A DNA stretch of 64,000 nt from Streptomyces sp. V3I8 (GTDB lineage Bacteria > Actinomycetota > Actinomycetes > Streptomycetales > Streptomycetaceae): positions 8,122,001-8,186,000 of the forward strand of contig NZ_JAUSZL010000002.1 of NCBI RefSeq assembly GCF_030817535.1, given 5' to 3'. Numbering within the stretch: the first letter of the stretch is position 1; each line of letters starts with the position of its first letter. A model generated the notes under the pieces. The model had not been told where the DNA came from. It saw only the letters and a program-made list of their open reading frames with translations, and did no database searches. The position numbers and the translations under genes were made by a program. Below are positions 28,258-37,064 of the stretch, in pieces.

Positions 28258-28500
28258 GTGGCCGAGAGCACCATCCAGCAGCATCCGTTCGCGGGCTGGG
28301 ACAAGCCGGAGCTTGACCTCAGCAGCGCCGACTGGCATTCGAGCAGCCGTGGGCGGGGGGATGTACAGATCGCCTTTGTCGAGGGGTTCATCGCGATGCG
28401 CAACAGCGGCCGCCCGGAAAGCCCCTCCCTGATCTTCACACCGGCGGAGTGGGGCGCGTTCGTGTCGGGGGCGCGGGAAGGGGAGTTCGACCTCACCTGA
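28258..28500 (+). CDS. DUF397 domain protein
   Basis: 80 residues, GTG 28258 after GGGAGGAGCAC. The pattern DWHSSSRG, VEGFIAMRNSG, SLIFTPAEWGAFVSGAREGEFDL is that of DUF397 proteins (W-x-K/S-S-S... V-x-D-S... F-x-x-x-E-W-x-x-F-x-x-G-x-x-x-G-E-F). They are small actinomycete proteins, usually paired with a helix-turn-helix regulator of the BldB/WhiJ type. No such partner is next to it, so it may work with a distant one. Confidence 0.8.
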   Translation: MAESTIQQHPFAGWDKPELDLSSADWHSSSRGRGDVQIAFVEGFIAMRNSGRPESPSLIFTPAEWGAFVSGAREGEFDLT

Positions 28501-28701
28501 GGAGACTCGGGGAGACCCGGTGCGCACCGGGTGCGGGGTCCGGCCCGGTGGGAACCGCGAGGGACCGCGACCGACGCCCGCCGCGGTGACGGCGGACGGG
28601 CCCGCGACGCTCGCACCCGGCGGCGTACGCCGAGGTGCCTGCAGGCCACGGTGCGCACCGTCCCCCCATGTCGGCCGTACCACCGCGGCAGGGGGTCCGT
28701 C

Positions 28702-29282
28702 ATGGGGCGGTACGGCAGGACGCTCTTCGAACGCGAGATGGAACTCGCCGCCGTGGACGAGGCGTTGGCCGATGTGACCGGACTGCGCGCGAGCCCGTCC
28801 GGGCGCGGTACGGGCATCTTCGGACCGGGCGCGGCCGCAGACGGGCCCCCTGCCGGTCCCACGGGCCTTCGCCCGCAGGACGCCGGGCCGCTGCGGGGCG
28901 GTACGGATCACCGGTGGGCGGCGGCGAGCTGCCTTCGGCTGCACCCTCCTCGCGTACGTCCGCCACCGGCGCGGCCGGCTCGCCGAGACGGAGGACTTCC
29001 GGCCTGGCCGGGACCGCCCGCGCCGAACTGGCGGCGATCGGGTCGCGGTCCCGCCCCCTCCACGGCACCGAGACGGACGCACTCACCGCGTACGAGCGCG
29101 CGGCCGCCGAGCCGGCCGTACGAGGACTCACGACGACGGCGATCGCGCAGGAGCTCCACACACGGGAGACGACGGTGGTGCGACTGCTGTCGGCGGTGTG
29201 CCGCAAGGCGGGATCGGACCTGACGGGGCCGGGGACGGCGCTGCGGACGGCGCGCGGCGACGGCCCGGGGCCCGGCGGCTGA
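28702..29282 (+). pseudogene. Remnant of a large ATP-binding LuxR-family (LAL) regulator
   Basis: The 877 bp between the DUF397 gene and the next gene hold pieces of a LuxR/LAL regulator in shifting frames. At 28702 an ATG starts GRYGRTLFEREMELAAVDEA, like the N-terminus before a Walker A. A middle piece (LLAYVRHRRGRLAETE) reads in a second frame. The C-terminus reads in a third frame as ARAELAAIGSRSRP, then ALTAYERAAAEPAVRGLTTT and IAQELHTRETTVV, which is a degraded LuxR DNA-binding helix-turn-helix. An intact protein would need about 900 codons, so most of it is deleted. Confidence 0.6.
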
Positions 29283-29377
29283 CCACCGGCACACCGGAGG
29301 CGGGGCGGGCACGGGGCGGGGCCCGGCGCCGGTCGCCCCCAGGGCGGGCGACCCCCCGGTGCACGTACCATTGCGGC

Positions 29378-29875
29378 ATGTCCTTCCTCCGCCGCCGCAG
29401 CGCCACCCCCGCCGGACCAGACTTCGACGTGCTGGCCATGGACCCGGGCGACTGGCCGGGCAATCTCGGCGCCGGCCTGCTGCCCGCACCCGACGGCAGC
29501 TGCCAGGGTGTGTTCCTGCGCTACGACCTCTTCGGCGGCCGCGGCCCCGCGATGATCATCGGGAACCTGCCCGAGGGCTCCCCGGCCCGCGAGGTAGCCG
29601 AGGGAGAGGTCCCGTTCGAGGTGGCCCAGCTGCTGCTGGCGCTGGAGAACGACGAAGAGGTGACCGTCACCGGCGCCGAGGACATGCCGGTGATGCAGGG
29701 CGACAACCTGCTCATCGTGCGCCGCCTCAAGCTCTCCGAGACGCGCATCTCCTGTGTGCAGTTCGACCGCAGCGACAAGGTCCTGGTGACGATCGCCGCC
29801 TGGGACCGCCCCATCACCGACGACCTGTACGCGCTGCTCAAGCCCCTGCCCGCGGAGCTGTTCCAGCAGGGCTGA
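29378..29875 (+). CDS. Conserved hypothetical soluble protein
   Basis: 165 residues from ATG 29378; upstream in-frame codons are Gly/Arg/Pro-rich low-complexity sequence. No signal peptide or membrane span. It is a compact alpha/beta protein with GRGPAMIIGNLPEGSPAREV, FEVAQLLLALENDEEVTVTG and ISCVQFDRSDKVLVTIAAWD. I do not recognise a family with a known function. It runs convergently into the siderophore operon and is separated from its last gene by 12 bp. Confidence 0.7.
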   Translation: MSFLRRRSATPAGPDFDVLAMDPGDWPGNLGAGLLPAPDGSCQGVFLRYDLFGGRGPAMIIGNLPEGSPAREVAEGEVPFEVAQLLLALENDEEVTVTGAEDMPVMQGDNLLIVRRLKLSETRISCVQFDRSDKVLVTIAAWDRPITDDLYALLKPLPAELFQQG

Positions 29876-29887
29876 GCCATGTCCTCG

Positions 29888-31093
29888 TCATGACCCCAGG
29901 AAGTGGAAACCGGGCCGCGGGTGCATGAGGAAGTCGTGGTGCGAGATGTTCCACGCGTAGGCACCCGCGAGCCCGAACGCCACCCGGTCGCCCGCCCGCA
30001 GCCCCGGCGCCGGCACGCGTCGCGCCAGGACGTCCTTCGGTGTGCACAACTGGCCCGTCAGCGTGACGAGTTCGCCGTGCGCCGCCGGCCGGGGCCACGG
30101 ATGCGGCCACTCCTCCACCGCGAACAGGGTGCAGGGCTGGTCGTGCCCCTTGGTCGCCGGGGTGCGCAGGTGGTGCGTACCGCCGCGCACCACGGCGAAC
30201 TCCTCCCCGTGGCTGTGCTTCACGTCCAGCACCTCGGTCACGTACCAGCCGCAGTACGCCGTCAGCGCGCGCCCGGGTTCGATCCGCAGGAGCAGCTCCG
30301 GGTACCGGTCGCCGAGCCGGGCGAGCCCCGCCCCGTACGCGGCCCAGTCGAACCGGTCCCCGGGCGCCGTGTAGTCGACGCCCATGCCCCCGCCGACGTT
30401 CACCTCGGCGAGCCGCACCCCGTGCCGCCCGGCCAGCCGGACGGCCCAGTCCACGACGGAACCGGCCACCGCGAGCTGCTGCGGCGCGCGGAGCCCGCTC
30501 GCCAGGTGGGCGTGCACGCCGCGCAGTTCGAGGTGCGGGTAGGTGCCGTCGGTGAGCAGCCGCACCACCGTGTCCGCCCGGGACGGGTCGAGGCCGAAGG
30601 GCGTGGGGCGCCCGCCCATCGCGAGAGAGCTGTCCGCCAGCGAGCCCGCCGCCACCGGCAGGTTGAAACGCGGCAGGACCGCCACCCGGGCGTCCGGCAC
30701 CACCTGCCGGGCCAGCTCGGCCAGCATGTGCAGCTCGTGCTCGCTCTCCACGTGGAAGCGCGCCACGCCCAGCTCCAGCGCGGCCACGATCTCGGCAGGG
30801 GTCTTCCCGGGGCCGCCGAAGGCCAGCGGGCGGCCCGGCACCGCCTTGGCCACGTGGTCGAGTTCGCCGCCCGAGGCGACCTCGTAGCCGTCCACGTACG
30901 GGCCGAGCGCGTCCAGGATCCCCGGCTCCGGATTGGCCTTCGCCGCGTAGTGGAGCTCGACGCGCCCGGGCAGTGCGGCCCGCACGGCCGCCGCATGGGC
31001 CCGCAGCGCCGCCAGGTCGTACACGTAGGCGGGCAGTTCGGCGCGGGGCAGCGAGAGGGTGAGGTCTCGTACGGCGTCGGTGGGTACGGTCAT
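29888..31093 (-). CDS. PLP-dependent decarboxylase of NIS siderophore pathway (PvsE/SbnH-like)
   Basis: 401 residues, ATG 31093 overlapping the synthetase upstream by ATGA. It is a fold-type III (alanine-racemase-like barrel) amino-acid decarboxylase. PLP-binding Lys52 sits in VELHYAAKANPEP; also seen are VASGGELDHV, HAHLASGL, NVGGGMGVDY (phosphate loop), IEPGRAL, and the C-terminal LCTPKDVLA with the catalytic Cys of the second subunit face. The ending GAYAWNISHHDFLMHPRP is that of siderophore decarboxylases such as PvsE and SbnH. It probably makes the amine (ethanolamine from serine, in vibrioferrin) or decarboxylates a citryl-amino acid intermediate. Confidence 0.85.
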   Translation of the reverse strand: MTVPTDAVRDLTLSLPRAELPAYVYDLAALRAHAAAVRAALPGRVELHYAAKANPEPGILDALGPYVDGYEVASGGELDHVAKAVPGRPLAFGGPGKTPAEIVAALELGVARFHVESEHELHMLAELARQVVPDARVAVLPRFNLPVAAGSLADSSLAMGGRPTPFGLDPSRADTVVRLLTDGTYPHLELRGVHAHLASGLRAPQQLAVAGSVVDWAVRLAGRHGVRLAEVNVGGGMGVDYTAPGDRFDWAAYGAGLARLGDRYPELLLRIEPGRALTAYCGWYVTEVLDVKHSHGEEFAVVRGGTHHLRTPATKGHDQPCTLFAVEEWPHPWPRPAAHGELVTLTGQLCTPKDVLARRVPAPGLRAGDRVAFGLAGAYAWNISHHDFLMHPRPGFHFLGS

Positions 31094-32853
31094 CGGGTGC
31101 TCCCGGTCGGACGGTGCGGGACGCCCTCGCCGAGAGGCGAGGGCAGACGGACGTAACCGGCCTCACGGTCGGCCTTGCGCGCCCAGCGGGTGAGGAGGTT
31201 CGCCTTCGCGGGCAGCGGCACTCCCGCCAGCAGCGCGGCCAGCGGCGGCGGGCAGCCGTACCGGTCGGCGTACGCGCGCAGGGCGGCGCGGACCTCCGCC
31301 CACAAGGCGGCCTCGGTGTGCGGATGCAGATCCGCGAGTGCGGCGAGCAGCTCGGCGACGTGGTTCACGAGCAGGCAGTAGACGACCCGGTCCCAGCCGC
31401 GCTGCGCGTCGTAGGTGAGCGGGCCCGCGACCTCGGGCGGCAGCGAGGCGAGGGTGTCGGCGTGGTGCTCGGGCACGAGCTTGGTGCCCTCCAGGTCCCG
31501 GAAGAGGACCTGGGCGGGCATGCCGTCGCCGTCGACGCAGATCAGCACGTTCTGCAGATGGGGTTCGAGCACCAGCCCGTGGTCGAAGTAGGCGGCGAGC
31601 ACCGGCGGCACCAGCAGCCTGAGGTAGGCCGCCCACCAGTCGAGCGCGGCCCGCGGGCCGGCCCCGTCGAGGAGGCGGGAGACGTGCGCGGGACCGGTGG
31701 GGTACTCGTCCGCCACGGCCGCCGCGAGCAGCGGGGTGGTGCCCGGCAGGAGACGCCGGCCCAAACCCTCGCGGACGATGACCCCGAACCCTTCGAGCAT
31801 CTCGCGGTCGGGTGCCCCGTCGGGGCCGGGCAGCGCGAGACTGCGGTACGCGGGCTCGCGCAGCACCGCGCTGCCGGGGAACCGGTCGGACAGGCCGGCG
31901 AGCACCGGACCGAGCACACGGGTGAGGGCCACGGCGCCGGACAGCTCGTACCACGCGTTCTTGCGCCAGCAGTTGGTGATGCGGATGTTCAGGCTGAACT
32001 TCAGGAACGACTCGCCGTCGTACAGGGTCCGCACGGACGCGGTGGCCGCGAAGGGCGTGCCGCCGGGGCCCAGGTCGAGGACGTCCCCGCGTCCGAGGGC
32101 CGCGCGCAGCACCGGGTGCTCGCGCAGCATCGCGTACTGCCAGGGGTGCGCGGGCAGCAGCCGGTAGCCCTCGGGGACGCTCGCAACGCCCCGCCGGCCC
32201 AGCCGGTCGAGCGCGTCCGTGGCACCGGGCTCCGCGGACTCCTGCGCGATCAGGTGCTCGCGTACGGCGAGGTGCCGCAGGGGGAAGACCGCGGCCGTCT
32301 CCGGCGCGTAGGCCGGCCAGGCGCCCGCGTCCCCGGTGCGCGCCTTGGGCGTCGGGTGGAAACGGTGCCCGAAGAGCAGCGACCGCTCGGAGGCGAGGTA
32401 GGCGGCGACGGGTGTGTCCGCCGGCACGGTCCGGTCCGCCGTCCGTACGGCGAGGGACGAGGCGATCGCGCGGTGGCTGGAGCCGATCTGCTCCAGGAAC
32501 TCCTCGTTGCGCACACCGGTCCGCAGGAACAGCTCGTCCTGCGTGTACCGGGCCAACCGCCGCCAGCCGATCTCGCACCAGTCACCGTCCGCCGTCCGCT
32601 CACTCACCGGGCCGGTGAAGCGGTGGGCGCCGAGCATCGACGTACGACGCAGCGCGACCCGGAGCAGCACACCGCGCCGGGGCAGCCGCAGCAGCAGGTG
32701 GCGGCCGGTGAGGGCGGTCTGGTGCTCGGGCGCCGACACCTCGCGCAGCAGGCAGTTGAGGAGCGTGTGCGCCACGGCGAGGTCCGGGGAGGGGAGTTCG
32801 GTGTCCGCCGATGAGAGGGGGGTGCTACCGGGCGACTCGGTCAGCGGGGGCAT
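31090..32853 (-). CDS. NIS siderophore synthetase, IucA/IucC family (PvsD-like)
   Basis: 587 residues from ATG 32853, which has a GGAG site; GTG 32901 would add 16 residues. IucA/IucC enzymes activate a citrate or 2-ketoglutarate carboxyl as an acyl-adenylate and join it to an amine or alcohol. Seen: RLLPAHPWQY (HPWQ), FLKFSLNIRITNCWRKN (nucleotide/citrate site), LVLEPHLQNVLICV (H-x-Q-N catalytic patch) and FRDLEGTKL. It is the third gene of the four-gene operon; the 158-bp gap to the previous synthetase is unusually long for the operon. Confidence 0.9.
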   Translation of the reverse strand: MPPLTESPGSTPLSSADTELPSPDLAVAHTLLNCLLREVSAPEHQTALTGRHLLLRLPRRGVLLRVALRRTSMLGAHRFTGPVSERTADGDWCEIGWRRLARYTQDELFLRTGVRNEEFLEQIGSSHRAIASSLAVRTADRTVPADTPVAAYLASERSLLFGHRFHPTPKARTGDAGAWPAYAPETAAVFPLRHLAVREHLIAQESAEPGATDALDRLGRRGVASVPEGYRLLPAHPWQYAMLREHPVLRAALGRGDVLDLGPGGTPFAATASVRTLYDGESFLKFSLNIRITNCWRKNAWYELSGAVALTRVLGPVLAGLSDRFPGSAVLREPAYRSLALPGPDGAPDREMLEGFGVIVREGLGRRLLPGTTPLLAAAVADEYPTGPAHVSRLLDGAGPRAALDWWAAYLRLLVPPVLAAYFDHGLVLEPHLQNVLICVDGDGMPAQVLFRDLEGTKLVPEHHADTLASLPPEVAGPLTYDAQRGWDRVVYCLLVNHVAELLAALADLHPHTEAALWAEVRAALRAYADRYGCPPPLAALLAGVPLPAKANLLTRWARKADREAGYVRLPSPLGEGVPHRPTGSTR

Positions 32854-33011
32854 GTGCGGCTCCGGCAGGTGCGGGAAGAAGCGAAGGACGGTCGCGCTCA
32901 CGGCGGTCCGCGCGGCGGCGGGCGGGCGGGATCCGCACGGCGGCGGGCAGGGCGGCCGCCGTGCGGATCAGGACCGGGGAGGGGGCCGGCCGCGCTGCCG
33001 GGCCTCGACCC

Positions 33012-34829
33012 TCACGCGGGAGTTCCCGTACGCAGGAGGTAGTTGGGGCCGGTGATGTAGTGCTTGTTGATGTCCGCCGCGCCGGAGCGCTCCTTGCTGA
33101 GCAGCGTCCCCGCCGTGACCATCGCCTTGACCGGCAGCCGCGGTGCCTCCAGCACCCGGGCCCGCAGCACGGCGCCGGGCTCGCCGGCCGCCGTGCCGAG
33201 CCGCTCGACCGCCTCGCTGAGCCGGTCGCGCACGAGCTCCAGCAGCACCGGCAGCGGCGCACGGCCGTGCCGGGCCAGCCCGAAGGCGTAGGCGCCCGCG
33301 CACAGGTGGACCGTGATGGTGGTGAACAGGTCGGCGACCGGCCGGTCGTCCGCGACGAAGGTGCGGGCGTCGTCGAAGTCCGCGGGGCCCGGCGCCTCGT
33401 CCCCCAGCCGTTCGCCCAGCCGCACGCGGTTGATGCGCGGCCCGTCGTTGTCCTTCAACAGCAGCCGCAGCCGCGTACGGCCGTCGTCCCTCCGGTCGAG
33501 GACCAGCGAGATGTTCTGCTGGTGCGACTCCAGCGCGATCCCGTACCCGAAGAGCGTGGTCTGCCAGTCGAAGAGCAGGGTCAGGAGGGCGTCCAGCAGG
33601 GCGAGCAGGTCACCCCCGTGAAAGCGGTCGGCCAGGTCCTCGACGACCAGCCGTCCGCCGGGTGCCTCGGCCAGCAGCGCGGCCATGGGCACGACGACGC
33701 AGTCCTCGAGGCCGTCGGGCAGACGCCGGAACAGCGCGGCGAGCAGTTCGTGCCCGGCATGCGCGTACAGGCTCTCGTCGGCGTGCAGGATCGTGCTCCC
33801 GAAGCGCGGTTCGCGGGCGATGACCCGCTCGATCAGACGCTGCCCGGCGGCCCCGTCGACCAGGGTGCCGGGTTTGACGGTGCGCCGGTTGCGCAGCCCC
33901 AGCGAGGCGGTGTTCAGGGGGAGTTTGACGTGCAGCGACGGATCCTCGGACAGAGCCACGGTACGCATGGAGAGGGTGGGTACGACTTCGAGGCGGGAGC
34001 GGCCGGCGAGCACCGCCCGGTCGGCCAGACCGGTGGCACGCAGGGCGTCCTCCAGCGGGGCGCCGACGACCAGCGGGTGCACCGGCAGCGCCACATGCGT
34101 ACGGTCGAGTCCCGGGAGCCCGAGCACCGCGGGCGTGGGCCAGCCGTCCGGGAACGCCCCGGTCACCGCGTCCCGCGGCAGGGCGAGCCAGCGCAGCGCG
34201 AAGCGCGGATGCACCTCCGGCGCGTACGCGCGCAGGTGTGCCTCGTCCAGTCCGGCGCGTCCGCGCGCGGTCGGGTAGACGGGATGGTCGAGATGGGCGG
34301 CGAGGGTGTCGTACGCCAGCCCGCCCGTCAGCCCCGACCAGGCGTCCGGAGAACGCCCGTGACGGTCCGTCAGCCGCTGGAGCACCTCGTCACGGACCGC
34401 CGTGTGCAGCCGCACGGTGGCCAGTGTCTGCCGGCACTCCTCGGCGAAGGCGTCGAAGCCTTTCCGGTCGCGGGGGTCGGCGAGCTCCCGCAGGGTGGCG
34501 AGGATCGCGTCGCACGTCTCGTGACGGACGGGCGCGAACCCGTCGGACTCCCGCACGAGCAGGGGCAGCCGGGCCGCGTACTCGCACTGGAACCCGTCCT
34601 CGGCGACGGGCAGCAGCAGGGACGCCGTGTCGCCGCAGGGCCGTTGCCACCAGGCGCCGTCCGCCCGGTGCACGAGCCGGCCGGCCGACCGCAGACCGAC
34701 CACGTCCTCACGCAACAGCGCGCCGAGCACCCGCACCACCAGCTCGCGCTGGACCGCGTCGGTCTCCACGGGCGCGCTGCCGGACGCGCTGCCGCAGGAG
34801 GTGCCGGCCGTCACCGGCCGCGCCGTCAC
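33012..34829 (-). CDS. NIS siderophore synthetase, IucA/IucC family (PvsB-like)
   Basis: 605 residues, GTG 34829 overlapping the ATP-grasp stop by 4 bp, with a GGGAG site. Second IucA/IucC-type synthetase, divergent in sequence from its neighbour: LPVHPLVVG, LHVKLPLNTASLGLRNRRTV, ILHADESLYAH, GIALESHQQNISLVLD (E-x-H-x-Q-N patch), LLLKDNDGP, and a FhuF-like C-terminal half ending ADINKHYITGPNYL. Two different NIS synthetases imply stepwise, non-symmetrical assembly around citrate, as in vibrioferrin and staphyloferrin B. Confidence 0.9.
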   Translation of the reverse strand: MTARPVTAGTSCGSASGSAPVETDAVQRELVVRVLGALLREDVVGLRSAGRLVHRADGAWWQRPCGDTASLLLPVAEDGFQCEYAARLPLLVRESDGFAPVRHETCDAILATLRELADPRDRKGFDAFAEECRQTLATVRLHTAVRDEVLQRLTDRHGRSPDAWSGLTGGLAYDTLAAHLDHPVYPTARGRAGLDEAHLRAYAPEVHPRFALRWLALPRDAVTGAFPDGWPTPAVLGLPGLDRTHVALPVHPLVVGAPLEDALRATGLADRAVLAGRSRLEVVPTLSMRTVALSEDPSLHVKLPLNTASLGLRNRRTVKPGTLVDGAAGQRLIERVIAREPRFGSTILHADESLYAHAGHELLAALFRRLPDGLEDCVVVPMAALLAEAPGGRLVVEDLADRFHGGDLLALLDALLTLLFDWQTTLFGYGIALESHQQNISLVLDRRDDGRTRLRLLLKDNDGPRINRVRLGERLGDEAPGPADFDDARTFVADDRPVADLFTTITVHLCAGAYAFGLARHGRAPLPVLLELVRDRLSEAVERLGTAAGEPGAVLRARVLEAPRLPVKAMVTAGTLLSKERSGAADINKHYITGPNYLLRTGTPA

Positions 34830-36028
34830 GGCCGGATCTCCCAGCGCTGCCCGGCCAGGAAGTCGGTCACCGCCCTGTCCACGGCCTCCTGATCGGTCCC
34901 GGTGGCCCGCACCACACCGAGGAAGTCGCGATTGGTGCCGTACACCTCGTGCCGCTCACCGATTTCCCGTAGCGGCCGATAGGTCAACCGCACCCCGTCC
35001 GAGGTCAGTTCGGTGGCCGGGGGAGCGGCGGTCAGCGTCCCCGGACGCTCGGCGCACGGATAGTCCAGGCGTGCCGCCCCGTCCCGCCGTGCTCCCAGGT
35101 CCGCGGGCAGGGGTTCGCCCAGGTGCGTACGGAGGATGTGCTCGAAGAGCGGAACGTCCAGCAGTCGCGCCAGCAGCAGATCGCACTGGTCGCCTATGGC
35201 GCGGTAGTTGACCTCGATGATCCGCGCCCTGCCCTCGTGCACCACGAACTCGGTGTGGCAGACGCCGAATCCGACCCCGAGCGCGTCGAGCTGGGCCAGC
35301 ACCTGGGCGACGACCGGTTCGGGATGGGCCGCGACGAAGGTGAGCCGTTCCTCGATGAAGTACGGCGGCGGGGACACCACGGTGCGGAAGCCGCCCAGGA
35401 CGTGACGCACCTGCCCGTCGCCGAGCGTCTCCAGCGTGCAGAGCTCCCCGGGCAGGTACTCCTCCACGACCAGCGCGGCCCCGGGGCGGCGGCCGCGGAT
35501 CTCGGCGCAGCGTGCCACCAGGTCCTCGGGGCCCTCGACGAGCACGACGTCCTCGCTGGCCACGCCCTCGCGCGGCTTGAGGACACACGGGAACGGCGGG
35601 TCGAGGGCGGCCACGTCCGTCCGGTCGGTGACCTCGGCCGACCACACCGTGTCGGCGCCGGCGGCGGCGAGCCGGCGCCGCATTTCCGCCTTGTCCTTGG
35701 TGCGCAGGGCGACCCGCCAGTCCTTGCCCGGCAGGCCGAAGTAGGAGGCGGCCAGGGCGGCCTGGGTCTGCAGGTGGTCGCTGTTGGTGAAGACCGCGTC
35801 GGGACGGCCCAGCGTCGAGATCCGGGTGACCACGGAACGGAAGTCGCGGACGTCGCACTCCAGGACCTCGAACCCGTCGGTCCCCGGGTGCCCGCTCCGA
35901 TACGCGCGCCGGTGTGCGTCCGGCTGATCCGTGAGAACCGTCACCCGGAGGCCGAGCCGTGCCGCGGCCGGCAGGAACCCTTCCGTGACGGAGTCGGTCG
36001 GGTTGAGGGCGAGCACGTACATACGCAT
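34826..36028 (-). CDS. ATP-grasp ligase of siderophore operon (PvsA-like)
   Basis: 400 residues from ATG 36028 (TTG 36040 and ATG 36022 are alternatives; none has a good site). ATP-grasp fold: N-terminal Rossmann-like MRMYVLALNPTDSV, AALRTKDKAEMRRRL, FPCVLKPREGVASEDVVLV (ATP-binding Lys), ALVVEEYLPGEL, VCHTEFVVHEGRARIIEVNYR (metal-binding Glu/Asn). Such enzymes couple a carboxylate to an amino acid through an acyl-phosphate. In vibrioferrin synthesis PvsA performs the amino-acid ligation step. First gene of the operon; its promoter lies under a perfect iron box. Confidence 0.85.
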   Translation of the reverse strand: MRMYVLALNPTDSVTEGFLPAAARLGLRVTVLTDQPDAHRRAYRSGHPGTDGFEVLECDVRDFRSVVTRISTLGRPDAVFTNSDHLQTQAALAASYFGLPGKDWRVALRTKDKAEMRRRLAAAGADTVWSAEVTDRTDVAALDPPFPCVLKPREGVASEDVVLVEGPEDLVARCAEIRGRRPGAALVVEEYLPGELCTLETLGDGQVRHVLGGFRTVVSPPPYFIEERLTFVAAHPEPVVAQVLAQLDALGVGFGVCHTEFVVHEGRARIIEVNYRAIGDQCDLLLARLLDVPLFEHILRTHLGEPLPADLGARRDGAARLDYPCAERPGTLTAAPPATELTSDGVRLTYRPLREIGERHEVYGTNRDFLGVVRATGTDQEAVDRAVTDFLAGQRWEIRP

Positions 36029-36114
36029 GCGACGGGACAACTTCTGCTCGGGTGCGGGCGGTTGCGGCGGACGCCGGGTGCGGTCACGCGCTGCCGTTGG
36101 TGATCTCTATACTA

Positions 36115-36129
36115 AGGTAAGCCTTACCT
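36115..36129. promoter_or_regulatory. Iron box (DmdR1/IdeR-type) in divergent siderophore/reductase promoter
   Basis: AGGTAAG-C-CTTACCT is a perfect palindrome. Flanked as TAAGGTAAGCCTTACCTGG it closely fits the actinobacterial DmdR1/IdeR consensus TTAGGTTAGGCTNACCTAA. It lies 87 bp upstream of the ATP-grasp gene and 28 bp upstream of the FhuF-like gene. One site can therefore repress both directions when iron is plentiful. Confidence 0.88.
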
Positions 36130-36156
36130 GGTGTTGCCCCCTGTGCAGGAGTACCG

Positions 36157-37011
36157 ATGACCGTGGCCGTGGAGACTCCGTGGACCCGTGCGGCCCCGAC
36201 CGTGTCCGGCCTGCTGCGTGACACGTATCGGCAACTGGCGGACATCTGCGAGGCGTTGACGGTCCGCGTGGAGGGACCGGCGCCGCGGTTCACCCGAAAG
36301 GGCGTGTCCGGCGCGGAGCTGACGAAGGACCAGCAGGCGATGGAGGCCTTCCTCGTCGCCGAGGACTCCCGTATCCGGTCACGTCACGACCACGTCCCGC
36401 GCCGCGACGTCGCCGCCTCCCGCGCCTTGCACGACTACGCGTGGTCGGTCGGCCTGCTGACGAGCGGCGTCTGGTACCTCACGGGCCGGGTGCCGCGGAT
36501 CCGCCCCGAGGACGTACGACTCGACCTGGCGTCCGGGGAGTTCGCGATCAGCCCGGGGTCCGGCCTCGCCTGTCTCCCGGGGGACCCGGCCGCCGCGCTC
36601 CCCGGGGTGCTGACCGTGCCCCACGAGGAGGCGCTGCGCGCGGAGCTGCGGGTCGCCGTCGCCGACCACATGGAACCGCTGCTCACCGCGATCGGCCCGC
36701 ACGTCCGGCGCGGTCCGCGCGCGCTGTGGGGCCTGGTCACCGACGACCTGGTCTCCGGGATCTGGTACCTCGGCCGCATGCTCGGCCGGGAGGACGACGC
36801 CGTACGGGCCGCCTCCGCGCTGCTGCCCTCCGCCGTCGCGCCCTTCCCCGGCGGCGCGGACTTCCGCCACCTCACCGGCGCCGACGGCCGGCAGCACCCC
36901 ACCCGCACCCGCATGGGCTGCTGCCTCTACTACACGATCCGCCCCGCCGAGGCGTGCGCCACCTGCCCGCGCACCTGCGACACCGAACGGCTGCGCCGCC
37001 TCGAATCCTGA
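36157..37011 (+). CDS. FhuF-like (2Fe-2S) siderophore-iron reductase
   Basis: 284 residues, ATG 36157 after AGGAGT. The C-terminus carries the FhuF signature C-C-x10-C-x2-C (GCCLYYTIRPAEACATCP), which binds an unusual [2Fe-2S] cluster. The rest is the helical FhuF/IucA-like scaffold (LVTDDLVSGIWYLGRML). FhuF proteins release iron from internalised ferric siderophores by reduction. It is divergent from the siderophore operon and shares its iron box, so it is the likely intracellular iron-release step of the same system. Confidence 0.88.
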   Translation: MTVAVETPWTRAAPTVSGLLRDTYRQLADICEALTVRVEGPAPRFTRKGVSGAELTKDQQAMEAFLVAEDSRIRSRHDHVPRRDVAASRALHDYAWSVGLLTSGVWYLTGRVPRIRPEDVRLDLASGEFAISPGSGLACLPGDPAAALPGVLTVPHEEALRAELRVAVADHMEPLLTAIGPHVRRGPRALWGLVTDDLVSGIWYLGRMLGREDDAVRAASALLPSAVAPFPGGADFRHLTGADGRQHPTRTRMGCCLYYTIRPAEACATCPRTCDTERLRRLES

Positions 37012-37055
37012 CGGAGGCGGCCGGCGGGCCACCCGGGCCGCCGGCCGCCTCCGTC
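37010..37055. terminator. Long bidirectional hairpin terminator, 18-bp perfect stem
   Basis: GACGGAGGCGGCCGGCGG (overlapping the FhuF stop codon) pairs perfectly with its complement at 37038-37055 across a 10-base loop. It sits between two convergent genes and should stop transcription from both sides. Confidence 0.85.
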
Positions 37056-37064
37056 ACCGGCCGT

